A DNA stretch of 64,000 nucleotides from Astragalus membranaceus (taxonomy: Eukaryota; Streptophyta; Magnoliopsida; Fabales; Fabaceae): contig CM076849.1 of NCBI GenBank assembly GCA_039519185.1, positions 85,213,701 to 85,277,700 on the forward strand. Direction: 5' to 3'. Under the pieces are notes generated by a model that made no database searches, was not told the origin of the DNA, and worked only from the letters and a program-made list of their open reading frames with translations. Of this stretch, positions 10,850 to 21,842 are shown piece after piece. The position numbers and the translations under genes are program-made. Position 1 is the first letter of the stretch. Each line of letters opens with the position of its first letter.

Positions 10850-13292
10850 AATCAATAAGGCGGCTAAACGGTTCTCAACGTGGCTGTCATTACCGGGTTG
10901 CCCTCCTTTGGTGCCACTGTCCATCCTACCCGGCTGCCCGAGAAGATCAACTTCAATCATACTCACGCCGGAGGCGTCTACTCCAAGTTTCTCATCAGGA
11001 ATTCAAGAACCGGGGAGGAGATCACTGAAATAGAGCATACGACTTTCCTCATGTATTTCTTCTGCAAGTTCTTCTCTGGCACCGCCTATGCGGGCCATGT
11101 CCAAGAACTTCAGCCATTTGTTGTTTTGATGACTAGCGGTACTGTCTATGCGTGGGCCCCTTACTTCCTCGGCAGGCTCTATAGAGGTATCCAAGTCACG
11201 CTTGATCAAATCAGAGAGTATGGTGTAGTGACTAGAATTCAAGGTGTTATGTGATTCCTCTAGTTGTCGGTCATTCTCGACTTCCCCCATATCTTATCTT
11301 CGGGGCTTACTATTCCCAAATCTCCAACCAGTAGAGTTTTAGGTCCTCAACTTTCACACATTCCTTGTCATCGACTGTCTCCAGCCAAGTTCATGGAGGC
11401 GCTCCTACGAATGGACTCGGCCGAAATGTCGTGGTGTCCTGTCTTGGAAAAGAAGTTTGCTCCCTTTTGGATCTTCGATCCCCAGAAACCCCAATCCAAA
11501 CTCACTCTCGCTGTTCGTAATGTTGCTCATGATCATTGGAGATCTGCCCTAGTGGCCAGAGACTTGCTTGTAGGCTACCATGGCACTTCCCGCTACAGCA
11601 AGGTCGTTGCGGAATTTTACTATTCCAATTTTTCCTGCAGGCAATTTTGACTTATGCAACATGTGCCTTTTCCCTACAAGGCTATGAGTGGTCCTCACCG
11701 TCGTGAAGGTTTGACTGATGGTGACGCGTGCAAGATTTTCACCAACAACTACTACAAAGTCACTAAAAGTGTGTGGGCACACTACGAGGTTTTCCCAGGG
11801 GAACCAGTGCCTTCGACAATTGGTGGCTTGTTGTTAAAGATCGTGTCTTCCCTCGGGCGTTCGGCGAATATCAGGCCCAGTACTTCGGTCGTCCCTACAC
11901 AGCTCCAGCACCTTCTGCAGCGTTAGCTAGTACCAGCATGACTCCTCCTACTGTCAAGAAGACGCCCAAATCCACTGCCCTCGCTCGGCAGCCACCTACT
12001 CAATCTCATCCAGCCACTGGTGAGTTTCTTTCCTTTCAGCACATTTGCTATTTACTTTCTATGCCTGTCTCCTTCCTCGTCTTACTCCTATTACTGTTGC
12101 ATAATCCTCTGATTGTCATGATATCGATAAGGATGAAGACGGTCCTATCATTTTCCGCATGCCACCTCGATGGACTCCAGCTGAAACTCCTTCGCTGCCA
12201 ATGGCCAAGAACACTGTCGTGGGGGCGGAAGAAACCCCTTGTCCATCCAAGAGACCGAAGGTATGGCACTCCTTTTGTGTTTCTCCCTTTCTGTCTGCGC
12301 TTCGCTCTTCTTACCCTTGTTTGTAATAGCAGGTGACCATCCGCGCAGACATAAATGAATTTTCTACCCCTGTTCCAACTTCTCCATTACCAGTAGGCTC
12401 GCTTCCAACTCCTCCTCCTCAACCAGGTCCAAATCAGGTGACTGGGGCAGAGGTGGCTCGGTATTTTGCTTCTCAAGATCTATCCCAAATAGTTCCTCCC
12501 TCGGCAGATGGGCTGAGGAAGATGGAGGCAGCTCTCCAGGGAGGCATGGTCACCGATCCTACCCAACTCTCAGAGTTAAGGTCCTTGGCTTTTAGGTTGG
12601 CATCTTCTGGGGACTTTTCAGAGCAGCGAAAAACTGCCCTGAAGCAAATAGCCTATCAGCTCCCAGAAATTTTCCAGCATTATTCAAAGGCCAGGACTGC
12701 CCAAGATAATGCCCGGCAAGCGTTGGACTTCTTGAACATCCTTCAATCCGAGAAGAAGGTGCAGCTCACGTCTTATGGTGAGAAAGAAGCGGAGAGAAAG
12801 CTAGTCCTTGCCGAAGAAGAGGCAACCAGACGCCGTATCGGGGAGATTGAAACTTCTCTGGCCGAACTACGTCAAGAGCTGCAAACCCTGCGCCCTCAGC
12901 AAGAAGAGGCAGTGCGCAAGCTTGGCGTGATCATCCTGGAGCAAAGCCGTTTGTATATTTTGAGCACACCCTTGGACCAGTGTATCAAGCAGCTAGAGTC
13001 TCCAAAGGGGGTCTTCATCTACGATCTGGAGGGTGGCCAAAGCGATGTCCAAACTGCGGTTTCTTCATGGAGCAGGTTGTATTCTCTCTTGGTAGGTCCT
13101 TTTGTCACCCCTCCAGTAGCTGATTCTTCAATGGTAGCCGTTTCGGGTCCAGCCGTCCTTTCTTCCGTCGACATGCTACCGAACCAAGAGGTGCCTGAAT
13201 CAGTGGAGGGGGAAACTTCAACAGTGGAGAGGTTTTCTCTTGAAGATCTTTTGACTTTCACTAGGCCGCCGGTGTGTGGCGTGTCATCCTGA
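10850..13292 (+). pseudogene. Antisense ORF of Tat element: plant-mobile-domain-like protein
   Basis: Plus-strand coding sequence inside a minus-strand retrotransposon. The first part (10880-11830, one frame) has a plant-mobile-domain-like stretch: HTTFLMYFFCKFFSGTAYAG, then a VYAWAPYFLGRLYRG block, then FAPFWIFDPQKP. In-frame stops occur near 11252, 11261 and 11648, and a frameshift near 11820 continues into FDNWWLVVKDRVFPRAFGEY. Intron-like boundaries may exist near 12015 and 12333. The last part (12333-13292, 319 codons open) is a Pro/Ser-rich linker, then a glutamate/arginine-rich coiled coil (about residues 150-200) and a C-terminal domain. Antisense ORFs between integrase and the 3' LTR are known in Tat-lineage elements; their role is unresolved. 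It ends 16 bases before the convergent integrase stop. Confidence 0.75.
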
Positions 13293-13308
13293 CAATTCCA
13301 ATTTTCTT

Positions 13309-14590
13309 TTAATTCTCTTTTCCTTGCATATTTTCCCATAGAGTAGGATAATACGCTTTAAGATATTTGCCGTTAATTTTCGTCTCAAACTCTTCTCCGT
13401 CTAGCATAATCAGGCGGTATGCCCCGCCGTTGAATACTTCACTTATAATATAGGGCCCATCCCAATTCGGGGACCATTTACCAAACCTGGGGTCTTTCCT
13501 CCCTAGTGGCAGAATGGTTTTCCAAACGAGGTCACCTTCAACAAACTTTTTTGGCTTGGCATGCTTATTGTAGGAGCGGGCCATCCTAGCCTTATTTATT
13601 TCTATCCTGCTGAGGACAGCCAGTCTATCATCATCCACCGAGTCCAACTCCATCAACATGGCTTGTTGGTACTCATCCATACTGAGAGAGTGTTGCCGAG
13701 CCACTCTCAATGATACCTCACTAATCTCAAGTGGTAGTACAGCATCCTGACCATATACCAAACAATAAGGAGTCGCCCCCGTGGCTATAGACTTGGAATT
13801 CCTCATAGCCCATAGGACTTCATTGAGGGTTTCATGCCACCGTCGAGGTTTGTCCTCTATGTTTTTCTTGATGGGCTCGATGATGATTTTATTGGTAGCC
13901 TCAGCTTGTCGATTAGCTTCGGCATAATAAGAAGACGAGTGTCTCATATTGATGCCATACTCCTGGACAAAGGCCACCACTTTTTCTCCTGTGAACATTG
14001 TGCCTTGATCGGCCGTGATGGTCTCGGGGATCCCAAATCTATATATGATTTGGTTTTCTATGAATTTGATCACCGCGGCTTGATTGACACTCCCCAGGGG
14101 TACGGCTTCCACCCATTTGGTGAAGTAGTCGGTAGCTACATTGATGAAGTTATGGCCCTTTGAGCTCGGAGGGTATATCTTGCCAATTAAGTCCATGACC
14201 CACCCTCTGAACGGCCAAGGCTTGACGATGGGAGGAGCTCGTGTGCAGGCACTCTTTGGATTGGCCCATGCAGTTTGAAAGCTTCGCAACCCTTTGCAAA
14301 TTGGAAACAATCGGCCGTGATCGTCGGCCAATAGTATCCGTTTCAGTAGATAAGCCGCTTCATGATGGGGCCGGACCTGTGGGAACCACATATCCCCTCG
14401 TGCACTTGAGCCATCACCATATAAGCATCCTTCTTCTTGAGGCGCCGTAGCAATACTCCAGTGGCGCTTCCCTTGTAAAGCTCATCCCCTATCATGATGT
14501 ACTTAAGGGACCTCTGTTTGACCCTGAATTCAGTGTTTGCCATTGGGTCACGGAGGTATTCTGTCAACACCCCGATCTAGGCATCGGCGG
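13309..14590 (-). pseudogene. int: Tat integrase
   Basis: Integrase region of pol, which would insert the element cDNA. The zinc-binding domain (14570-14343) carries HEGICGSHRSG but is followed by a stop, with a frame change near 14345. The catalytic core (14391-13309, 360 codons) is open. It contains the DDE triad as WVMDLIG, ITADQGTMF and AEATNK. The C-terminal part has the WDGPYII and AYRLIMLDG chromatin-end motifs typical of gypsy integrases. All three acidic residues are intact. It is tail-to-tail with the antisense ORF. Confidence 0.9.
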
Positions 14591-15242
14591 GATCCATTTC
14601 AGCTGGCACCACCACATCTTGCTGTAGCCCCTCGACCAACCCTTTCTTATACCCCGAGGCTCGTTGGGCCAAGTTGTTCTCCTATTGATTTTGGTCTCTA
14701 GGGATGTATGTGATTACAACGTCGGCGAACAACTTTAACAAGCTATGAGCCGAGGACAGTAGTTGCTTGAGCTTTCCATTGTAGCACTTGTATTCCCCAG
14801 TGATTTGTTTGATCACCAGCTGGGAATCACCCTTTACCTCTACATACTAAGCTTTCATGGCGGCCAAGATGTCAAGTCTCATAATCAAGGCTTCATACTT
14901 GACCTGATTGTTGGAAGCTCGATCCCCTATCCTGCACATCAACCTCCATGTCTTGCCACAGGGGCTAGTGATTACTACACCAATGTCTGCCCCTGTTTGA
15001 GTGTTCGAACCATCAAACATGAGGGTCCAAGGCTTTAATCCCAAGTAATTGATGGGCTCGGTTGGTAGATCACACACCTCCACGCATGGGTGTTGGGCTA
15101 GGAAATCAGCCAGAGCCTGTCCCTTTACAGCCCTTAGAGGTACGTAAGTTAAAGCAAATGCATTCAACTTACTGACCTACTTTACAAGTCTCCCTTGCAA
15201 GACAGGCCTATTAAGAAGGTCCGGATGATATCCACTTTGCAC
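14591..15242 (-). pseudogene. Tat second (archaeal-type) RNase H, downstream part
   Basis: The minus strand reads KGQALADFLAQHPC, then WTLMFDGSNTQTGADIGVV (first catalytic Asp), NNQVKYEALIMRLD (Glu) and, after an in-frame stop near 14850, VKGDSQLVIKQ (second Asp). This is the additional RNase H found in Tat-lineage elements, lying between the RT-linked RNase H and integrase. Stops near 14850, 14690 and 14580 show decay. The LTR insertion at 15248 separates it from the upstream part at 17200-17672. Confidence 0.85.
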
Positions 15243-15247
15243 ACAAC
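15243..15247. other. Target-site duplication ACAAC (left)
   Basis: The same five bases occur at 17195-17199, immediately after the inserted LTR, so the duplication is exact. Confidence 0.85.
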
Positions 15248-15879
15248 TGATAGCCTCGCAAGTGCACGAGTCGTATCGCGTAATAAAAGAGTTATCGATC
15301 CACAGGGAGAGCCTAGGTGATTACCAATTTAATTTTTCAAAGTTGATTAGCTAGAAGGAATGGTTTTTAGGAGTTTTAAAATTTAGAAATAAAAATAAAC
15401 AATCTCAGGTTTATAGTTTTATCACAACAATGAGAAACCAAAATAATTTCTTCAGACTATTCAACAAATTATAAGAGTAATATATTTCAAAGACAAGGGA
15501 GCGAATATAACTAATGTCTCCTTTCGGAGTACAAGAGCGTGTTTTGAACTAACAATCAAGCCTATTCTCATGGTTGATTGTCACCAAAACCCATTAAGCA
15601 TAACACCTTGGTAATGTCTCAAGAGTTTCAAAACTATTCTCATGTGTTGATTCCCTTGTCTAATTTCATAGATCCAACATCAATACTTCACCTTTCGGTT
15701 CTTCGTTTGATGTTTAAAATAAGATTAGAAGGACAACAAAATTAGATTGAAATATATAATAATTTGGAGTGGAGAATAGTCTTGGGAATTATTAGGGACC
15801 TATCATTGGATTACTCCCAATAACCCAAGACTTTGTATCTACTCACTCATATTAAATATGAGAGAAGAAGAAGAAGAAG

Positions 15880-16400
15880 AAAAGACATGAAATTAAATAG
15901 CGAGAAATAAAAGAAAGCGGTAAAGTGCAAAATCATAAATATCGGAATTGTAAATGACAAGAAAGTAAATTGCTTGAAAAGTAAATTGCAAGTAATTTAA
16001 ATGACTTGGAAAGTTAAAGAGCAAGGAAAGTAAATGAGCAAGAAAGTAAATTACTTGGAAAATAAAAGTGCAAGAAAGTAAATAACTTGGAAAATAAAGG
16101 TGCAAGAAATTAAATAGCAAGAAAAGTAAATGACTTGGAAAATAAAGGTGCAAGAAATTAAATAGCAAGAATGTAAATGACTTGGAAAGTAAAAGGGCAA
16201 GAAAGTAAATAACTTGGAAAATAAAGGTGCAAGAAATTAAATAGCAAGGAAAGTAAATGACTTGGGAAATAAAGGTGCAAGAAATTAAAGGAGCAAGAAA
16301 GTAAATGACTTGGAAAGAAAAAGGGCAAGAAAATAAATAGCAAGAATTTAAAGGGCAAGAAAGTAAATAAACAAGAATCATAAAAAGCATGAAGAGTAAA
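15880..16400. repeat. Tandem repeat array, unit about 45-50 bp
   Basis: Repeated AGTAAATGACTTGG, AAATAAAGGTGCAAG and AAATTAAATAGCAAG blocks form about ten imperfect units. The minus strand gives open frames made of simple Phe/Leu/Tyr repeats, which are by-products of the array rather than genes. Confidence 0.8.
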
Positions 16401-16639
16401 TTGAAGTCATGAATCTTTAGAGAGCCTTTGTCATTGATTTTCTAACAAAATTCAAGCTTCTTTTACAAGCGAGGATCAAGCCTCTATTTATAGGAAAATA
16501 TGAGGGGCAAAAAGGTCCAAAAGAGGAAAAAGTGGCAAATCAAGTTGGCTAAGGTAGTCATCAAAAAGCCATCCTCAAGTGGACAAAGGCAAAGCCATCA
16601 ACAAGTGGGCAAAAATATCCATCAACAAGTGGGCACAGC

Positions 16640-17060
16640 CAATTTCGACTGATGCAGCAGAATTCTGGGAGATGCAGTCGAATTCTGACCTGCTGAGATA
16701 GAAGCAGTCGAAATCTGGAAGATGCAGTCGAATTCTGGGAGATGCAGTCGAATTCTGGGAGATCCAGTCGAATTCTGACCTGCTGAGACATAAGCAGTCG
16801 AATTCTGGGAGATGCAGTCGAAATCTGGAAGATGCAGTCGAATTCTGGGAGATGCAGTCGAAATCTGGAAGATGCAGTCGAATTCTGGGAGATCCAGTCG
16901 AATTCTGACCTGCTGAGACATAAGCAGTCGAATTCTGGGAGATGCAGTCGAAATCTGGAAGATGCAGTCGAATTCTGGGAGATCCAGTCGAATTCTGGGA
17001 GACGGATGCTGTCGAATTCTAACAGATGTAGTCGAATTCTAACCTGTTGAGGCATAAGTA
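16640..17060. repeat. 20-bp minisatellite (GATGCAGTCGAATTCTGGGA)
   Basis: About twenty units of a 20-bp repeat, with variants GATCCAGTCG and AAATCTGGAA, and a longer higher-order unit that includes CTGACCTGCTGAGA. The EcoRI-like GAATTC recurs in most units. Confidence 0.9.
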
Positions 17061-17199
17061 GTCGAAATTGCTTCAAAATAAAACCTGAAGATAAAAAGTA
17101 AACATTTGCAGTAAAATAGATCAAAAATATAATTAAAATACTAAAAAGACTTAATAAAATAACTATTAAAAAGACTCTAAAAATAGACTTATCAACAAC

Positions 17200-17672
17200 C
17201 AAAACTTCCTTAGGTAATAAGTAATATTCAAGTTTAGTACAAGCATTGAACAATGATGAACAAAGTTTCTCAGTAGGAGAATATCTAGTTTATGCATCAT
17301 TGAGGACTCTGCTGAGATAGTATATAGTGCGCTCGGACCCATTATCACCAATCCTGAGCTAACAAACAGCCGATAGCTTGTTCTTTGGCCGCAATGTATA
17401 GCTTCAATGGCTTCCCTGGCTGCGGAGGTACTAGGACAGGAGGGTTAGTTAAGGCGGCCTTTATCTGATCAAAGGCCTCCTGTTGCTTAGTCCCCTAGAC
17501 CATCTCCTCCGTGTTCTTTATCTTCAGTAGGGGTGAGAAAGCTTTCATTTTTCCAGCCGAGTTGGCGATAAATCTCCTCAGGAAGTTGGTTTTACGAAGC
17601 AAACTCTGCAACTCCTTCTTTGTCCTGGGAGGTCTCGCTTCTAGGATGGCTCGAGCCTTGTTTTTGTCTACC
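17200..17672 (-). pseudogene. Tat RT-linked RNase H and connection domain
   Basis: The minus strand reads NFLRRFIANSAGK, then QQEAFDQIKAALTNPPVL, then GKPLKLYIAAKEQAIGCLL, and finally SPTEKLCSSLFNACTKLEYY. These are the conserved thumb and RNase H start motifs of gypsy pol. The 3' part is continued at 14591-15242 after the solo LTR. A stop follows near 17355. Confidence 0.85.
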
Positions 17673-17685
17673 TCAATGCTTTGGT

Positions 17686-19060
17686 TGTGTATGCTAACTC
17701 TTATTTATAAAAGTTATTTATGCATTCTTAAGCATAAATCATTGTTTGTTCTCAACTAATTAGTTGTTTTATGTTTGTAAGTATCATGTTTTGATTAGTG
17801 AACGTTGCATCCCTGAGTTACAAATATTTGGCACTTTGGTGCCCATTTGTGTGCTTTAAATTGTGTGTCCTAATGATGCAGCAACAGTTGCGACATCAAT
17901 GCATTCCTACACAAGATGAGAGAGAATGCTGGAAGCGCATTCCCGCTGTCAAGCAAGGACGGGGGCACTACCTAGGATGCCAACTCCTGGTTAGAGAATA
18001 TTCTACCTTTTTAATGGGCACATATACTTTTGGGCACGCATAAGGACAAAGGGGACCTCCAAATTAGGGTTTTTTTGGATCATGCACCCTAGTACTATAT
18101 AAGGACTACCTTCCTCTTCATTTGGTGTGCTGGTTTAGAGGAGCTCCTCCATTTTTGTACCAAGCTACCTTAAATCACAAAAAGTGGAAACACCATTGCT
18201 GAGAGTGATGCTGCAGCAATAGAGGAGCTTAATTACTTGAAGATTTTTGTGGATTTGGGAGCAGATCTGAACCTCCATGCTACTGTTCTTGGAGTCGATC
18301 TTCAGTATACCACTCCTTATTATATTTCTTCTTTGGCTTTAAACACTATGTTTAAGTTGTATTTCTTGTGTTGTTTGCTCATCATGAGCTAAATACTCTT
18401 AGTTGGAATGCGTTGATCTATGTAATGAAGTCTTAGTGTGTTTAATTCATGTATTTGATGTTTAGCATTTTTATCCTTTGTGTGATACTATTTCCAAACT
18501 TATTTTAGACTTGATCACCCAAATATAAGTACCATTTATAGATTCAGACATGGTTTATAAATTGATCTCAAAGGATAATATGGATAGTGGTTATTAAAGG
18601 ACACATTAGTAATCCTTGCTTAAAACCTAGACATAGGAGGGCAAAATCCATAAGATGAATATTGTGGGTGCGTAAGTAGCTTAGGGTATTGCTATTTAGG
18701 GCCTAGACATAGGCTCTTGTAGCGAAACCCTAGTGAAAGTATTTGACAAAATAGCAACTGTTGCGACAACATCTAATGCTGCAGTATCAGATACATCATT
18801 AGACCATTATTATGAATTTGCATAGTGAAGGCATTCCCAACTATCTCTCATTCTGGATTTCTACTAATCTTTTATCTTACTTGCTGTTTGTTGATAAAAT
18901 TGGGTTCTACAACTTGTTATTTTACTTTGCTTTTACTCAGTACCTTACTTGCAAATTAAATATAGAAAAGAACTCAACAATCCTCATGGGAACGATCTCT
19001 ACTTACTCTTTATTACTTGTTGCGACTGTGTATACTTGCACATATTGTTTTCACACAACA
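17686..19060 (+). repeat. Solo LTR (Athila-like) inserted in Tat RT
   Basis: A 1375-bp insertion between two parts of Tat RT: removing it lets the minus-strand reading pass from FLGFLVH straight into QSIEVDKNKARA. It begins TGTGTATGC and ends CACACAACA. A plus-strand TATA box lies at 18096. The AACGATCTCTACTTACTC and TTACTTGTTGCGAC blocks near the end resemble Athila LTR ends from family knowledge. No clean 5-bp duplication is visible. Confidence 0.7.
18096..18103 (+). promoter_or_regulatory. TATA box of the solo LTR
   Basis: CTATATAAGGAC lies in the middle of the LTR, a position expected for the U3 promoter, and it gives the plus orientation. Confidence 0.55.
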
Positions 19061-20309
19061 GTGTACCAAAAAGCCCAGAAAATTCCCTGCAGATACGCCA
19101 AAAGCACATTTAGTGGGATTCATCTTAAGATTGTGGTGTCTCATCCGCTTGAGAGCTTGTTCAAGCTCAACGAGATGGACCTCGAAGCTTTTGGATTTGG
19201 CTACCACGTCATCGATGTATACCTCCATGTGGAAGATGGCGTTCACTGACCTCTGATACGTGGCACCTGCGTTTTTCAGGCCGACGGGCATTACCAACAA
19301 CTCATAAATACCTAAAGCGCCAGGGCACCTAAAGGTAGTCTTATGGGTGTCAGCCTCAGCCACATATATCTAGTTGTAGCCAGGATAGCCGTCCATGAAA
19401 GTCAAGATGGTATTGTTAGCCGCGGCATCGACCAGCATGTCGGCCACATGCATACCGTACTCATCCTTCGGAGTGGCCAAGTTTAAGTCTCTGTAATCGA
19501 TACATACCCTCACTTGGCCATTCTTTTTTATCACAGGGACTATGTTAGACAGTCATTCTACGTACCTGGCTGTTCTTATCAATCCTGCTTTCAGTAGTCT
19601 TTCTACCACTACCTTGATCTGGGGCATCAACTAGGGATTCAATCTCCTCGGTGGTTGCTTATGAGCTTGCAACCTTCCTTAATGGGTAACCTATTCTCTA
19701 TTAGTGTCCTATCAAGACCCGGCATCTCATGGTAATCCCACACAAAGCAGTCACGGTACTCCTTTATCAAGGCTACTATCTGATCTCGTTGTTGTGGTTG
19801 CAACTTGCCAGTGACCTTGGTCATCCTTGGTTCGTCTTCACTTCCCAAGTTAACTTTCACTAGAGGGTCTTGAACCTCAAAAGTGGGCACCCTTCTCTGG
19901 ATGGGTTCTATATGAGGGGGTTCAGCCAACATCCCGTCCTCAGGGGTTATCCGAAGTCCTCTGATATGCGTGCTCTGGGAGTTCCTCGTCGTCGAGTATT
20001 ACACCGAACATAGTCTCTTCAATGCTAGATTCAATTTGGAACAGGTGTAGTCGATCCAGCAGGCTTTGTACTTCTGATGGGAGACTAATCATTACTCTCG
20101 ATGTTAGGCCGTGGGTCGGCCAACAGTTTGAGTTCAAAACCCTTATTCGTCCAATCACATGATTCTATACCCTCTTCCTCATAGTCTACTGGAATGGCTA
20201 TAGGGCGCAGGTAGGGGGAATAGAAGACAGCCTCAAACATATTTACCTCGGCAGGGAACAGATTGGGATCGGCCTCTACTATCTCCACTTTATCGCCGAC
20301 CCAGATCAT
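19061..20309 (-). pseudogene. Tat reverse transcriptase
   Basis: Minus-strand RT domain, which would copy element RNA to DNA. In order: LVKVNLGSEDEPRMTK and DCFVWDYHEMPGLD (19932-19639), the palm with QVRVCIDYRDLN near 19500, FMDGYPGYN, ADTHKTTFRCPGALGIYELL, and the catalytic MEVYIDDVV with both Asp residues (about 19210). In-frame stops fall near 19375 (a glutamine codon changed to TAG), near 19630 and elsewhere, and frames shift near 19935 and 20090. It is continued at 17672 after the solo LTR. Confidence 0.9.
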
Positions 20310-20315
20310 TAATCT

Positions 20316-21089
20316 CTAATGTAGAGCGGAGGGAACACATTCACTAGTGTGGATCCAATCTCTCTCCAGAATTACAACATAAGAAGGATTTTCCTCAATA
20401 ACAAAGAAAGCTGAGCGGGTTATCTTACACCCAACTATTACATCGGCCACCAACACCCCTAAGGCATGAGATGGGTGGCCCATGAAACTTGTGATGGTCA
20501 TTGTCGTGGGGATGAGGTCTTCAGCATTCTTGCCCAACTTTTTCATTGTCGTCAATGGCATAATGTTCAGCACAGCACCACCATCCACAAATACACTATT
20601 GAACAGTTTCCCTTTCAAGTGGGCTTTAATGTAAAGGGGTTTTAAATGTCTGGTCATCTCCGCCGTAGGTTTTTCGAACAACATCCCTTCTGTGACTGGC
20701 CCCTCAGGCTCTGTCAAGGCAGCCCATTCGGCCTCCTCGGCAAAGACATCTCCCTCGAGGGCTCTTGGCTGGTTCTTATTTCCCCAGAATTCAGGTGGTA
20801 GGAGTCCCACCATTTCTATGCCGGCAAAGAATTCACCATCCTCTCCGTCCATTATGTCATCAAGGATTGACCCCGTTAGAGAGTTACTATCAAAATTTAG
20901 CGGACCAAAGGGGTTCTCTTCTTCTTCTTCACCCAAGAGGTCATCCTCTGAAATTTCATCCTCAGTCATGACCCCTTCCCCAGGGAGAGTACTGATTGGC
21001 TGAGGTCGTCCAGGGCTGTGAGGGCCATACAGACATTCCTTTACTGCTTCAGTGAGAGGGCTGCCAATTGCGTCCACCACCCCTATCAT
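20316..21089 (-). pseudogene. Tat aspartic protease region
   Basis: A 257-codon open stretch on the minus strand. Its C-terminal part has FNSVFVDGGAVLNIMPL, where VDGG stands in the place of the catalytic DTG/DSG motif, followed by SHALGVLVADVIVG and VILERDWIHTSECVPS. The last motif is normally GRDWIH, so one glycine is altered. The N-terminal half is acidic (EDEISEDDLLGEEEEE). A stop at 20316 separates it from RT, where a single polyprotein would be expected. Confidence 0.85.
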
Positions 21090-21837
21090 GGTATTAAGCT
21101 CTTCTTCTTTATCAGTAGATGTGCTAGGGCCGGCTGCCTCAGTGTCTCATTGCTCTGGGGCTTTGTCCTCGGTGGGTTTTGGGAATGTCTGTTCTAGCGT
21201 CGTGGCTACTGAGGCTGCAGGAATAGCCTGTGTTTTCCCTTCCCTGGTCGAGGTGAGCATCTGCAATGTTTCCCTCATTCTGTGGAAGGCCCTTGCCCTC
21301 TACAGCCTCCTCTTCTGCAAGCGAGATTTGGAAGCGGGCTTGGGGATCGATGCTTCAGATACTGCCTTCGTCATCCACTGGTCTTGTGGCACTTCCGAGG
21401 ATGGTTTCACAGTTTTAGTGGCTCTCAGCTCACGATCATTCAGAACTGTGATATCTACTGACGCTGAGTCCTGTGCTATAGTGACCTGTGCTGCTCTCCT
21501 CCAGGCGGGAGGTGTTGGAGTCTTGACCTTAGGTCCTTGGGTCGAAGTGCTTGCCTCTCAGGATTGAGTATGGACAAGTGTAATTCCCTGAGATCGAGGA
21601 CAAGCTTCTCCGGCTTGGGAAGTTTCCTCTGGGGTTCCTTGCGTTGGCTTGGCTCCCCTACCTGCAGTGTATCCTGCAAGAGAGCTACACGCTCGGCCAT
21701 AGTGGATCCCTCGGTAGCGGGCCCAACCAGTCAAAGGCCGATACTCTTCTTCCTGGGGGAACCTCCTGTTTGGGGGTACCCACATATACTTCTTCTTTCC
21801 CTTTCCCCGGTCGCTCCATGAGAAGGAGACCATGTTG
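21090..21837 (-). pseudogene. Tat gag-pol linker region
   Basis: Minus-strand open pieces (21833-21558 and 21700-21476) are basic and proline-rich, with WVPPNRRFPQEEEYRPL and a long polar linker. In Tat elements this lies between gag and protease. Several frame changes are present. It is cut at 21838 by a solo LTR. Confidence 0.65.
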
Positions 21838-21842
21838 ATATT

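Larger units (their letters stand above)
15248..17194 (-). repeat. Solo LTR-like insertion with TGATA...TATCA ends
   Basis: A 1947-bp insertion in the Tat RNase H region, bounded by TGATAGCC and GACTTATCA and flanked by a perfect 5-bp duplication (ACAAC). TG...CA ends plus a 5-bp duplication fit a solo LTR. No primer site, polypurine tract or pol is present. Orientation is uncertain; minus is a guess. Two tandem repeat arrays lie inside. The interrupted Tat reading resumes on both sides. Confidence 0.75.

Noticed and set aside
15893..16921. Long minus-strand ORFs rich in Phe/Leu/Ser
   Set aside because: The frames are by-products of tandem repeat arrays in a solo LTR and the residues follow the repeat period.
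16640..17060. Possible CRISPR-like array
   Set aside because: Units are contiguous 20-bp repeats without unique spacers, in a plant genome; it is a minisatellite.
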